From Methanoregulaceae archaeon (GTDB lineage Archaea > Halobacteriota > Methanomicrobia > Methanomicrobiales > Methanospirillaceae), in assembly GCA_015660885.1 (NCBI GenBank), contig JACTUB010000011.1:1-64000 (forward strand): a stretch of DNA of 64,000 nucleotides. Reading direction: 5' to 3'. Positions 42,515 through 50,971 of the stretch are shown in pieces. The notes beneath the pieces were generated by a model that was given only the letters and a program-made list of their open reading frames with translations, did not search any database and had not been told where the DNA came from. The translations under genes and the position numbers were made by a program. Every line of letters begins with the position of its first letter. The stretch's first letter is position 1.

Positions 42515-42871
42515 TCAGCAGGTCACATGAAGGATTGCCGTGAACTTCCGGGTCTCCGTGGCAAGGTCCTGGAGGATTTCCGGGGTAGGTTTGATCCGGG
42601 CCTTGTACCGCTCAAGTACAGCCTGTGCTTCCGGGGTCAGGGGCAGATCCCCGTACTGGCCGGTACCAATATAGACCACCTCCGGCTTTTCTCTTGTGAG
42701 GAATGTGAGTTCCTCCCCGGAAAGCGGCGTATGACCATATGAGCCTTTGAAGGGTTTTGAGAGTTTCTTCTGCCGTTTCGTTATCGTATGATCCACATGG
42801 ATCACAACATCGTGCTCGTACCTCTCCCCTCCTGTCTCAACCCATCCGAACCCTGTCTTCGTTGCGACACC
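42515..42871 (-). CDS. MTH938-domain protein, start unresolved
   Basis: Reads KTGFGWVETGGERYEHDVVI, HVDHTITKRQKKLSKPFKGS, then GEELTFLTREKPEVVYIGTG and AVLERYKARIKPTPEIL, the complete MTH938/NDUFAF3-like fold. The reading frame is open upstream only to a TGA at 42872-42874 and has no ATG; GTG 42805 would cut off the first strand. The frame is in phase, across that single TGA, with the 52-residue frame before it. The protein is cytoplasmic with unknown role. Confidence 0.7.
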   Translation of the reverse strand, partial: GVATKTGFGWVETGGERYEHDVVIHVDHTITKRQKKLSKPFKGSYGHTPLSGEELTFLTREKPEVVYIGTGQYGDLPLTPEAQAVLERYKARIKPTPEILQDLATETRKFTAILHVTC

Positions 42872-43030
42872 TCAGGGAGTGATCCTCCTGCCGGCTAAAT
42901 AGGTTTCTGCACATCGCCCTGACACCGGCCAACCCGCAAACCAACCCTCTGCACAATTCCCGGCAGGGCCCGGCATCCCGGTAATATCGAAGGTTGCATA
43001 CCAGTCGCTGTGACGGTAGTTGCACCCCAT
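42872..43030 (-). CDS. 52-residue frame in phase with the MTH938 gene
   Basis: ATG 43030 behind AGAGGG gives MGCNYRHSDWYATFDITGMP, then GNCAEGWFAGWPVSGRCAET and a stop TGA. Three cysteines and many Trp/Gly. The stop is in the same frame as the MTH938 domain that follows, so the two would be one 171-codon gene without it. Not recognised on its own. Confidence 0.4.
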   Translation of the reverse strand: MGCNYRHSDWYATFDITGMPGPAGNCAEGWFAGWPVSGRCAETYLAGRRITP

Positions 43031-43221
43031 TGGTGCCCTCTCTTTCCGACCTCGGTTTTATTCTCCGTCAGTATCCGTCATTGTCAAATCTCGATCAGAA
43101 TGGTCAAAACAGAGATTTTATTCGATGCACGATCCCGGCGCAAAATCCCGGATGAATAAGCATGGTGACCACGAGGGGCGTGTTGCGTAGTATGAAAACA
43201 GGGTAATCCCGGGTACGATCA

Positions 43222-43467
43222 TTACCCTCCATCAGGTACAGTTCCCACGAAATCCCGGATCTTCCCGGAGGCGTCAGGCCGGAGCGGCACACCATGCCCG
43301 GGGAGCAGGAGATCGAAATCAAGGGCCGCGATCTTCCGGAGGGACTCGCGCTCCCGGGACATGTCCATCGTGAACTGCGGCGGGCCACCGGTTACGGTTG
43401 AACCGTCATACCGGAGGATATCCCCGGAGAAAAAGGCCTTTGGATGCGGGCTATGTGGACGGAACAC
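43222..43467 (-). pseudogene. MBL-fold hydrolase, C-terminal fragment
   Basis: Reads KAFFSGDILRYDG, then LRKIAALDFDLLLPGHGVPL and RPDASGKIRDF. It matches the last third of the intact gene at 13629-14300 (FVGDLLRF, IAAIDFDIMLSGHGIPL). The HxHxDH part is missing. A decayed paralogue. Confidence 0.75.
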
Positions 43468-43559
43468 TCCCCCTACCAGTCCACTCCGGGTTCAGGGCCG
43501 TAACATCCCGTCAGTGACCGCCGGAGATAAACCCCGATCGGAGATCCAGAACGGGCCTT

Positions 43560-43610
43560 CTCTCCATTTTTCCGGGTTCCCTTCGCGGGAAGGGAATTCC
43601 GGATGGAGAG
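43560..43610. terminator. 51-bp inverted repeat with 20 paired bases
   Basis: Arms CTCTCCAT, CCGG and TTCCCTTC pair with GAAGGGAA, CCGG and ATGGAGAG around a short GCGG centre. It stands between the fragment of the MBL gene and the stop of the next reverse-strand gene, where it could end transcription of the latter. A run of nine G follows at 43619-43627. Confidence 0.5.
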
Positions 43611-43690
43611 ATTGTAAAGGGGGGGGGAGCAGGTCTCCTGTGGCGGCGGACCGGCTAACCTGAACCGTAAACAATCGGTAATGATCAGAT

Positions 43691-43975
43691 TCAGGCCTTG
43701 CTTTTTGAAACCTCTTTTATGAAGTGGATGTGTGGCTTTCCCAGCACACCGGCCTGCTCCATGGTCCTTTTTAAGTCCTCGGACATGCTGAATTTTTTTG
43801 CGTTCTCAAGCATATCCCAGTCGAAGAGAATGAATACGTCCGTCGGGTCGTCGGTGTTCTGGAAAACCTGTGCACTTTTTGACCCGCTGGCTTTCCGGGT
43901 GCTTTCCTGTCGGTCAAAGAATGGTTTCCATTGCGCAAAGTCGCGCACCTTGTGATGGACCAGCATGTATGGCAT
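43691..43975 (-). CDS. small ABM-like (dimeric alpha-beta barrel) protein
   Basis: 94 residues from ATG 43975 (MPYMLVHHKVRDFAQWKPFF), chosen because GAGAAG stands before it. The pattern of VHHKVRDFAQWKPFFD, VFQNTDDPTDVFILFDWDML and ENAKKFSMSEDLKRTMEQAG fits the ferredoxin-like dimeric barrel proteins related to antibiotic biosynthesis monooxygenases. No catalytic residues can be assigned. Confidence 0.7.
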   Translation of the reverse strand: MPYMLVHHKVRDFAQWKPFFDRQESTRKASGSKSAQVFQNTDDPTDVFILFDWDMLENAKKFSMSEDLKRTMEQAGVLGKPHIHFIKEVSKSKA

Positions 43976-44207
43976 GACTTCTCGGTATACGGCACGGTAA
44001 ATAAAAGTAACTGGATTTTTCATTTTGTAGAATGAAAAGAATTGAGAATTTTATTAATAAATAAACAAATATCTTGTTATTTCTGAACTTTCTTTGAGAA
44101 ATTTCCTGCTTCTTCGCATCAACGTAAAAATATGTTCGTGCATCACCTTTTCATCATGGGGATGTGCGGGCAGGAGTTATTGATTCCGGCATGGGGGAGG
44201 ACATGTT

Positions 44208-45362
44208 TTATCTCTCTTTTTCAAGCGATGCGATATGATTCAAAAACCGGTTTTTTTCTCTCACTCGAACCGGCTCCCGTATGCCAGTTCCCAGTGCCGG
44301 GTAGTCGGTATACCCCTTCTCCTCTCCCGTGTAAAAGGTCGATGTGTCCTCACGATTCAGGGAGGCATGCCTGCCGAAACGATCGGGAAGATCCGGGTTG
44401 GCAAGGAACAGTACCCCGAACGATATAAGGTCTGCAAGCCCGCTTTCAATCACCCCATTCCCGTTGCTGGCGTCGTACCCCCCGTTCAGCATAAGCGTCC
44501 CGTTGAATTTTCCCCGGATAAGAGGAGCTATGAGTGCATCGGGAGCAGTCACTCCAAGCCTGCCGCCAACAGGTTCGACAAGATGGATATAGCCAACGCC
44601 AATCCTGTCCAACTCCTTTGCAAAACAAGAGAAGGTACCGGCAGGATCTGTGTCGGACATGCCGTGGACAGAGAAATGGGGAGAAATACGGTATCCCACC
44701 CTTCGCGCTCCCCATTCCCCTGTAACAGCCCGGGCAACTTCGAGCGGGAACCGCATGCGGTTTTTCAGGCTGCCCCCGTAGGTGTCGGTACGCCTGTTTG
44801 ATCCGTCCCGCAGGAACTGGTCAAGCAGATAACCGTTCGCCCCATGAATCTCCACGCCATCAAAACCAGCCTCTCTGGCGTTCTTCGCTGCCTGCCCGAA
44901 CTGGTGTACGATACCCGGGATCTCACCGGACGAGAGGGCACGGGGAACAGGAATTTTATCTTTTCCCGTTGGGGTATGAATTTCTTCCTGTACGGGGATT
45001 GCTGACGGTGCGACCGGTATCTCGCCACTGAGATAATCGGGGTGCGACATCCGCCCGACATGCCAGAGCTGGAGAAATATGGTCCCGCCGGCCTGGTGTA
45101 CTGCGGCAGTAACCTTTTTCCAGCCAGCGACCTGTTCCGGGGAATAAATTCCCGGCGTGCGGTTGAAACCGACACCTTGTGTGCTCACTTGGGACCCTTC
45201 AGTGATGATCAGACCTGCAGATGCCCTCTGGGTATAATACGTAACAGTCAGCGGGCCCGGGACATTGCCCTCAATCGCACGGCAGCGGGTCATCGGTGCC
45301 ATCACCATCCTGTTCCGGAATGTAAGGTCTCCCATCTTGTATGACGATAACAGACTCATCAT
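44208..45362 (-). CDS. Old Yellow Enzyme (NADH:flavin oxidoreductase, alkene reductase)
   Basis: 384 residues from ATG 45362 (MMSLLSSYKMGD) behind GAGGTG. FMN TIM barrel: NRMVMAPMTRCRAIEG, LQLWHVGRMSHP, EIHGANGYLLDQFLRDGSNR with the substrate-binding His and Asn, and RRTDTYGGSLKNRMRF. Reduces activated C=C bonds with NAD(P)H. Family is mainly bacterial and fungal, so transfer is likely. The first codons overlap the end of the sugar-dehydrogenase gene, implying one operon. Confidence 0.93.
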   Translation of the reverse strand: MMSLLSSYKMGDLTFRNRMVMAPMTRCRAIEGNVPGPLTVTYYTQRASAGLIITEGSQVSTQGVGFNRTPGIYSPEQVAGWKKVTAAVHQAGGTIFLQLWHVGRMSHPDYLSGEIPVAPSAIPVQEEIHTPTGKDKIPVPRALSSGEIPGIVHQFGQAAKNAREAGFDGVEIHGANGYLLDQFLRDGSNRRTDTYGGSLKNRMRFPLEVARAVTGEWGARRVGYRISPHFSVHGMSDTDPAGTFSCFAKELDRIGVGYIHLVEPVGGRLGVTAPDALIAPLIRGKFNGTLMLNGGYDASNGNGVIESGLADLISFGVLFLANPDLPDRFGRHASLNREDTSTFYTGEEKGYTDYPALGTGIREPVRVREKNRFLNHIASLEKER

Positions 45363-45372
45363 ATCCAACACC

Positions 45373-46884
45373 TCATCCCGGAACAAGTTTCCAGATCTGT
45401 CCTGTTGCCACCGGATCGGGGCCGCTTTTCATGCTTGTCAGGACATACAGCTCGTGGTTCTCATCTTCACCGAATCCCCGGACAAACGTGTGAATCCGCC
45501 CGTCCGGATTGTTCGCAATCCTTAACTCCTGCGTTGTCCACATGCGGTTGTCTGATGGCGTGATGTTGTCTACAACGGAGGGATACAATCGGAGGTTATA
45601 GCTATCTGGCGGTGTCGAGACAAGCAGGGTGCCATTCCCGCTGGAAAAACCGGAGCTCCATTCCCCGAAAATATATTTCCCGGCAAGGTCCGGCATCGCA
45701 GTCCCGCGGTAGATATACCCGCCAATGACCACATTGCCTACGTCATGACCGGTCTCAATGATCGGTCCGATCAACGGTTCCCCGCGGGTTCCTGTAATCG
45801 GGCACGGACCGGCAGGAGGTTTTGAATCATCGGCGGGACTGAAACAATGTGTGCCTTCCCTGATATTCCAGCCGTAGTTGCCCCCCCTGTCAACGATGAA
45901 GACCGATTCAAAAAGATTCTGGCCGGCCACTGCGGTGATCAGCATATGGTTCCCGCCGGCATCGAACGAAGCGTATGCAGGGTTCCGGAATCCCAACGCG
46001 TAAATCTCGGGGGCAAACCCCGCAGTCCCGACAAACGGGTTATCCGGCGGGATTGCGTACGTTTTGCCCCCTTCACCTGGTTTATTGATATCAATCCGCA
46101 GGATCTTCCCGAGGAGAGTTGTTCCATCCTGCGCATTGCCAATCCCCGGTGTATGGCCGGTACCGGTATCGTCGGCACCGCCACCGTCACCAAGAGCAAG
46201 GTAGAGATAGCCATCGTCAGGCCCGAAGAAAAGTGGTCCCCCATTGTGGTTGGAGTACGGTTTGTCAACGGTTAATAAGATCTTCTCAGAGCTCATGTCA
46301 ACCGTATCGGGATTTCCAGCCATGACATGGAATTCAGAAAGGCGGTTGGTGCAGCTCCAGCCCGCCGGAGCTCCTGACCGCAGCGGCGCAGAATAATAAA
46401 CAAAAACGCGCCCGTTATTCTTGAAATCCGGGTGAAAGGCAAGGGAGAGCAGGCCGCGTTCATCATACCCGGTGCTGAGTTTTACCATCCGGTCACGCAC
46501 ATCGAGGAACGGCTGATCCTGGACTTTTTTATCAGAAGTTATCATCTTCACAATCCCGATCTGGTCCACGACTGCCATGCGACCGGAACCATCACCAGGT
46601 ACGGCGATCATCATTGGGGAGAAGAAACCACCCGCCACTGTTTCAAGACTGATATTTAGCCGGTGATCACCCAGTGTGGTGTATGATGCCCCGTCCCTGA
46701 ATATGGCCGCCTGGGAAGAATCCTGGTTGGTAAGGTCGGTCCTGGCACCGGGAGTCGTACTTACCGTTACAGTCGGTAAAATTGGTGTCATCGTTCTGTT
46801 TCCCTGGTTTCCATTGCATCCCGCCGCTGTTATGCATGCTGCAACCAGAGCAAGGAGAACTGCTGTCCTGAGATCCTGCAACAT
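45373..46884 (-). CDS. PQQ-type sugar dehydrogenase (GSDH), lipoprotein
   Basis: 503 residues. Signal peptide and lipobox ITAAGC (18-23) place it outside. Six-bladed beta propeller of the glucose/sorbosone dehydrogenase family: RGLLSLAFHPDFKNNGRVFV, SNHNGGPLFFGPDDGYLYLA and LGDGG, KILRIDI, GFRNPAYASFD, NYGWNIREG. PQQ is not made by methanogens as far as known, so the real cofactor or ligand is open. Upstream of, and overlapping, the Old Yellow Enzyme gene. Confidence 0.9.
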   Translation of the reverse strand: MLQDLRTAVLLALVAACITAAGCNGNQGNRTMTPILPTVTVSTTPGARTDLTNQDSSQAAIFRDGASYTTLGDHRLNISLETVAGGFFSPMMIAVPGDGSGRMAVVDQIGIVKMITSDKKVQDQPFLDVRDRMVKLSTGYDERGLLSLAFHPDFKNNGRVFVYYSAPLRSGAPAGWSCTNRLSEFHVMAGNPDTVDMSSEKILLTVDKPYSNHNGGPLFFGPDDGYLYLALGDGGGADDTGTGHTPGIGNAQDGTTLLGKILRIDINKPGEGGKTYAIPPDNPFVGTAGFAPEIYALGFRNPAYASFDAGGNHMLITAVAGQNLFESVFIVDRGGNYGWNIREGTHCFSPADDSKPPAGPCPITGTRGEPLIGPIIETGHDVGNVVIGGYIYRGTAMPDLAGKYIFGEWSSGFSSGNGTLLVSTPPDSYNLRLYPSVVDNITPSDNRMWTTQELRIANNPDGRIHTFVRGFGEDENHELYVLTSMKSGPDPVATGQIWKLVPG

Positions 46885-47104
46885 ACACGCCCTTAAGGAA
46901 AAAGCTCATATAATGGTTTGGGTATATTCCAGATTTTGAAAAGGAAAAAGAATACAATCATATTGTTTATCATAAGGAGACGTCAGCGAATGGAAAGCAG
47001 CTACTATCAGATAAAATATCAACGCCTGACATTTTACAATTTAGCCAAATTTTAGTGTTAAAAAAAGAAAAAAAGTCTAAAAAATTGTTTGATTAAAATA
47101 AATG

Positions 47105-47120
47105 TTTTTATATACTATAA
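47105..47120 (+). promoter_or_regulatory. archaellin promoter (TATA box)
   Basis: TTTTTATATACTATAAC within a very AT-rich stretch is a strong archaeal TATA box, 66-80 bases before ATG 47186, preceded by an A-rich BRE-like AAAATAAATG. Confidence 0.6.
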
Positions 47121-47185
47121 CGCTGAGTTGATACGTTAATTGGCATTGGATGGTTCCATTGTCCAAGAATTATTCAGGTGGTTCT

Positions 47186-47758
47186 ATGTGCGATGGGTAT
47201 GCAAATGAAGAAGGGTTCACCGGTCTTGAGGCGGCGATTGTGCTGATTGCATTTATTGTCGTGGCATCGGTGTTCTCATATGTGGTCCTGGGTGCCGGGT
47301 TCTACACAACCCAGAAGGCCCAGGAGACTGTCTACCGAGGTGTTGAACAGTCAACTACAAACGTCCAGCTGGTAGGTAATGTTTACGGATTAGCCTCGAA
47401 TACAACAGAAGGAATCGATCAGATCAGATTCACGATCGGGCTTATCCCGGGCACTCCCTATATTGATCTGGAAAAGATGAATATCGTCGTTTCTACACCA
47501 ACGATCGCTCCAACAATATTGGCATGGACCAATGCAAGTTCTTCAACGGAAGACACAAACTTTATTGCATTAAAAAATGGTGTGGGAACGTCTCAATCAA
47601 CGATGGTATCAGGGGACCAGACGGAAATACAATTTAATATAACTGCGGTCCCGAGGGATACCAAAATAAATATTGAAATACGTCCTGGTCTTGGAGCTTC
47701 ATATCCGTTTTCCAAGACAACACCATCAATCATTGCTCCAAGTAATATCATCAACTAA
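47186..47758 (+). CDS. flaB: archaellin (archaeal flagellin)
   Basis: 190 residues from ATG 47186 (MCDGYANEEGF), where GGTGG stands before the start; ATG 47150 would give an unusually long leader. Class III signal peptide: cut expected just before FTGLEAAIVLIAFIVVASVF, the highly conserved N-terminal helix that packs in the filament core. The mid part (QKAQETVYRGVEQSTTNVQL) and the variable beta domain follow. No fla/arl accessory genes lie near. Length is typical. Confidence 0.92.
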   Translation: MCDGYANEEGFTGLEAAIVLIAFIVVASVFSYVVLGAGFYTTQKAQETVYRGVEQSTTNVQLVGNVYGLASNTTEGIDQIRFTIGLIPGTPYIDLEKMNIVVSTPTIAPTILAWTNASSSTEDTNFIALKNGVGTSQSTMVSGDQTEIQFNITAVPRDTKINIEIRPGLGASYPFSKTTPSIIAPSNIIN

Positions 47759-47788
47759 TTTCTACGAAGAACGAGGCAGGGAACGGAT

Positions 47789-48004
47789 ATGCTAAGCGCT
47801 ATTAAAAATGAAATTCAAATTTTGCATGACAGTTGGGACTACAAAAGGGCGAGGTTCTGGTTCTGGCCAATTGTTTTCGGGCTTACCTTTTTTTTGGGGC
47901 TCCTTAACGGTATTAAGGGAGCATTTGCTGGTTTTATGTATGGTATAATTACCGGGTTGTTTCTCATCCATGAAAGTTTGCCCGTGAATAAAAAAGTGAG
48001 GTGA
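47789..48004 (+). CDS. 71-residue membrane protein
   Basis: Two hydrophobic segments (about 26-41 and 45-62: FWFWPIVFGLTFFLG, GAFAGFMYGIITGLFLI). Starts at ATG 47789, 30 bases after archaellin, behind GGCAGGGAAC. It may be cotranscribed with archaellin, but the families are not known to work together. Unrecognised. Confidence 0.6.
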   Translation: MLSAIKNEIQILHDSWDYKRARFWFWPIVFGLTFFLGLLNGIKGAFAGFMYGIITGLFLIHESLPVNKKVR

Positions 48005-48257
48005 ATCAGAATGCAAGTCATCACGCGGGCCAAACCAAATTTTTAAGTAATATCAGGTGCCAGGGAATGCAAAACCGCGTTTTGAAATTGCAATTTGATA
48101 TGACTCTCGAAAGATCGAGCCGTGCGTCTGCTCACCCTTTTTACAGGAATGGGGAGTGCCGGTAAGGAATGGTTATCCCGTTTTTTGAATCGCACTAAGG
48201 AAGAAAGTATTTCTTACCCTAGGAAAAATGCTAGAAAACCAGTATTTAACGGAGTGA

Positions 48258-49085
48258 ATGGTTAAGATGGCAGATGCAGTCATTACTGAATTTGCAGGGA
48301 CCCGGAAAGGAACAGTCACCAGATTCTACCAGTATGGCCAGGATGGTGTCCGGGTACTGGATACCGGAAAAAACCTAAAACGGCTCTATCTCTTTGGTCC
48401 GTCCGCTGACACGATGACGGAACGCGATACTACCGTTAAAGAAAAGATTCTCCGGCGGTTCATCTTCGATCAGAACGGGATGCTTGAAGAAACATTCTCG
48501 TTCGGTCAGAGGCCGCGAACATTCCGGTATGAAAACGGCGGCCTGCAGATTGCTGTACGGGAGGGTGGACAATACGGGGCGGTTGGTAAAACCTTCACCT
48601 TTGATCATAATGGTATCGTCGAGACCGCATGGGGGAGACATGGCGAAATTGAACGCGTATATATCTTCGAAGCCGGCAATGATACGATAACAGAACGGGC
48701 TGCAGGGTGGTATGGACCGGTAAGCCGGACGATAGTATTTGAAGGGATTGACGCATCAGTGTTCAGAGAGCCGGAAGCCTTCCTGCAGTTCATGGTGTTC
48801 ACGGAGCAGGGTAAAGAAGATGCAAATGCCGGACTTTTGAACAGTGCTGCCGATACCGCTCACGGAGGCGGATCATCTCCGACCCGCAGCAGGTTTGCAT
48901 TTACCGGAAAAAGACACACACCAACCGATACCGTTCAGGATACCGGAGAAAAAGGAGAAGATACCCGGATAGATATAATTCCGGACGGGGATAAGTCCGT
49001 GGATGAAACATCGTCAGAAGAGCCACGGACGAAAAAAAGCAGTGAGATATCCTATGCTGAACGCCGCTCGGGGCGGCAATCCTGA
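48258..49085 (+). CDS. hypothetical protein with internal repeats
   Basis: 275 residues. The N-terminal 190 residues contain repeated units of the type R-x-Y-x-F-G/D-x-x-G/D-x-x-T-E (for example LKRLYLFGPSADTMTERDTT and ERVYIFEAGNDTITERAAG), which may form a small beta-sheet repeat domain resembling YD-type repeats. The C-terminal 75 residues are charged and disordered. No signal peptide; cytoplasmic. Not recognised further. Confidence 0.65.
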   Translation: MVKMADAVITEFAGTRKGTVTRFYQYGQDGVRVLDTGKNLKRLYLFGPSADTMTERDTTVKEKILRRFIFDQNGMLEETFSFGQRPRTFRYENGGLQIAVREGGQYGAVGKTFTFDHNGIVETAWGRHGEIERVYIFEAGNDTITERAAGWYGPVSRTIVFEGIDASVFREPEAFLQFMVFTEQGKEDANAGLLNSAADTAHGGGSSPTRSRFAFTGKRHTPTDTVQDTGEKGEDTRIDIIPDGDKSVDETSSEEPRTKKSSEISYAERRSGRQS

Positions 49086-49112
49086 CCGGGTTATCCGGTA
49101 AATATCCCGGTA

Positions 49113-49673
49113 TTACTTTTTCCTGTACTTCTTCCCTGCCGAGAACGCCATGTCTACCTGTTTTCCCACACCAAAATAGGTGGCCTGGGCGTACACGAGG
49201 GGGTGGATTTTTGTTATATCCGGTTTCCCGTCCGTCATACCGGACTTGTCAGCATGGATCTCTACGACTTCACCTATGTGCAGCCGGTGGCTCCCGCAGT
49301 CAACAGAGTTGAACAACCTGCATTCAATATTGACAGGACATTCTTCCGCAAGGGGGGCAGTTTTCAGTTTACCGTAAAACGACCGGAAGACCCCGGACTT
49401 GTCCTCCTGCGCACCGGAGACGAGGCCGCAGTGGTCGGTTTCGACAATCTGTTTTGCGGAGGGGATGTTCAGGCTGAAGGTTTTATTCTCTTCGATCCCC
49501 TTTGCAGTGTAGCGTGCCTTGTTGATTGCGACGCAGACCATCGGCGGCGCCATGCAGGCGACCGTAGCCCAGGCAGCGGTCATGTAGTTTGGCTTACCCT
49601 TGACATTTGCGCCCACGAGCACGGTGGGCAGGACACTCATGTACGGCATCGGGCCGAGCGTTATCTTCTCCAT
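49113..49673 (-). CDS. flavin reductase-like protein (FMN-binding split barrel)
   Basis: 186 residues from ATG 49673 (MEKITLGPMPYMSVLPTVLV), behind GGAGAG; the longer frame to 49826 has no support. The blocks PNYMTAAWATVACMAPPMVC, ARYTAKGIEENKTFSLNIPS and DHCGLVSG are those of the flavoredoxin/flavin reductase split barrel. NAD(P)H- or ferredoxin-linked FMN protein. Divergent to the ABC exporter operon. Confidence 0.9.
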   Translation of the reverse strand: MEKITLGPMPYMSVLPTVLVGANVKGKPNYMTAAWATVACMAPPMVCVAINKARYTAKGIEENKTFSLNIPSAKQIVETDHCGLVSGAQEDKSGVFRSFYGKLKTAPLAEECPVNIECRLFNSVDCGSHRLHIGEVVEIHADKSGMTDGKPDITKIHPLVYAQATYFGVGKQVDMAFSAGKKYRKK

Positions 49674-50052
49674 GTTTTTCTTCTCTCCGGGATAAGGTTT
49701 GCAGGGGACGTGTTTAAGGCTATCTCTGCGGGTAGCGAGTCTGCGAAGGGAGGGAGTGCAGGCAAAAAAGCAGGTCTCCGGTAACCGATGACACTCTTGC
49801 GTACATGAGATGGCGGAACGGTGCATCCGGGATACACTTTTCTCTACCGGTTTTTTTGAAAATTCCGTGGTTCTCTCTCAAAGCACCAAGTGTATATGTA
49901 CCCCGTTTTCCGGAGTGTTTTATAACAGAGTGTTCAGAAAAAAGATTCCGGAAAATGCCCTCTATATGTCTTCAGTCTCACCATGCCCGTTGGCCGGGAA
50001 ACAGATATCCTCATAAGGCATTCCAAAGAATGTTAATCCCGGAACACCACGC
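49674..50052. promoter_or_regulatory. divergent promoter region with an inverted repeat around a TATA box
   Basis: No gene. TTTTCCGGA (49906-49914) and TCCGGAAAA (49947-49955) form a perfect 9-bp inverted repeat 32 bases apart that flanks GTGTTTTATAACAG, a TATA candidate for the ABC operon at 50053. A repressor that binds both arms would cover the promoter. Confidence 0.45.
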
Positions 50053-50970
50053 ATGGATGCAATCGAAGCGAATAATCTTCGTAAAACATTCGGGCCGGTC
50101 ATTGCAGTCGACGATGTCAGTATCACTCTTCCGCAAGGCGGCATCTTCGGTTTCCTCGGTCCGAACGGCGCGGGAAAGACCACTGTGATCCGGATGCTGA
50201 CCGGCGTGCTGATACCGGATGCGGGATCGGTGCGGATCCTCGGGACGGATGTTAACAAAGACCCGCTCACCGCGAAGCTGAAGATGGGTGTCATTCCCGA
50301 GAACGGTACGGTCTACAGTGATCTTACCGCAGAACAGAATATTCTTATAACTGCGAAATTCTATGGAATGGACCGTGCCAGCCGGGAAGAGCGGGCAGGC
50401 GAGATTCTTGCCCGGCTCGGGCTTGAGGAACGGAAAAATGACCTTGTCCGCACGTTCTCGAAAGGGATGCGCCAGCGGATCAGCATCGCGTGCGCCATCG
50501 TCCATTCACCGCCCGTCCTGATCCTTGACGAACCGACCACGGGACTTGACGTGTACAGCCGGCGGCTCGTGATCGACACGGTCCGGCACATGAACCGGGA
50601 GGGCAGCACGGTTCTTCTCACCACGCACAACATTGAGGAGGCCAATGCGCTCTGTTCGATGATCAGCATCGTCAACAAGGGCAGGATTGTGGCAACGGGC
50701 AGCCCCGAGAAACTCAAGAAGACCTTTGATACCTCGCGGTATGTCGAGATCTCGTTCGACCAGCCGGTAGGACACGAGCTGTTCAAAGCCCCCGGTATCA
50801 CCCGGACGGAGTCATGGGGGGACAAGTGGCGGGTCTACACGGATGACCCGGACCGGGCGGTGAAGTATCTCGCGTCCCTGGCAGAGCGGGACCACCTGAC
50901 AATCGTGTCTATCGCAACGTCAAACCCGACCCTTGAAGAGGCGTTCGTCCGGCTCACGGAAGGTGTGTAA
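50053..50970 (+). CDS. ABC exporter ATP-binding protein
   Basis: 305 residues. Walker A GPNGAGKT near 36-43, signature FSKGMRQR, Walker B LILDEPTTGLD, switch His in LTTHNIEEA. C-terminal 75 residues are the extra domain of drug/polysaccharide-type exporters. Works with the ABC-2 permease just downstream. A similar pair, in the order permease-ATPase on the reverse strand, lies at 58407-60117. Confidence 0.93.
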   Translation: MDAIEANNLRKTFGPVIAVDDVSITLPQGGIFGFLGPNGAGKTTVIRMLTGVLIPDAGSVRILGTDVNKDPLTAKLKMGVIPENGTVYSDLTAEQNILITAKFYGMDRASREERAGEILARLGLEERKNDLVRTFSKGMRQRISIACAIVHSPPVLILDEPTTGLDVYSRRLVIDTVRHMNREGSTVLLTTHNIEEANALCSMISIVNKGRIVATGSPEKLKKTFDTSRYVEISFDQPVGHELFKAPGITRTESWGDKWRVYTDDPDRAVKYLASLAERDHLTIVSIATSNPTLEEAFVRLTEGV

Positions 50971-50971
50971 C

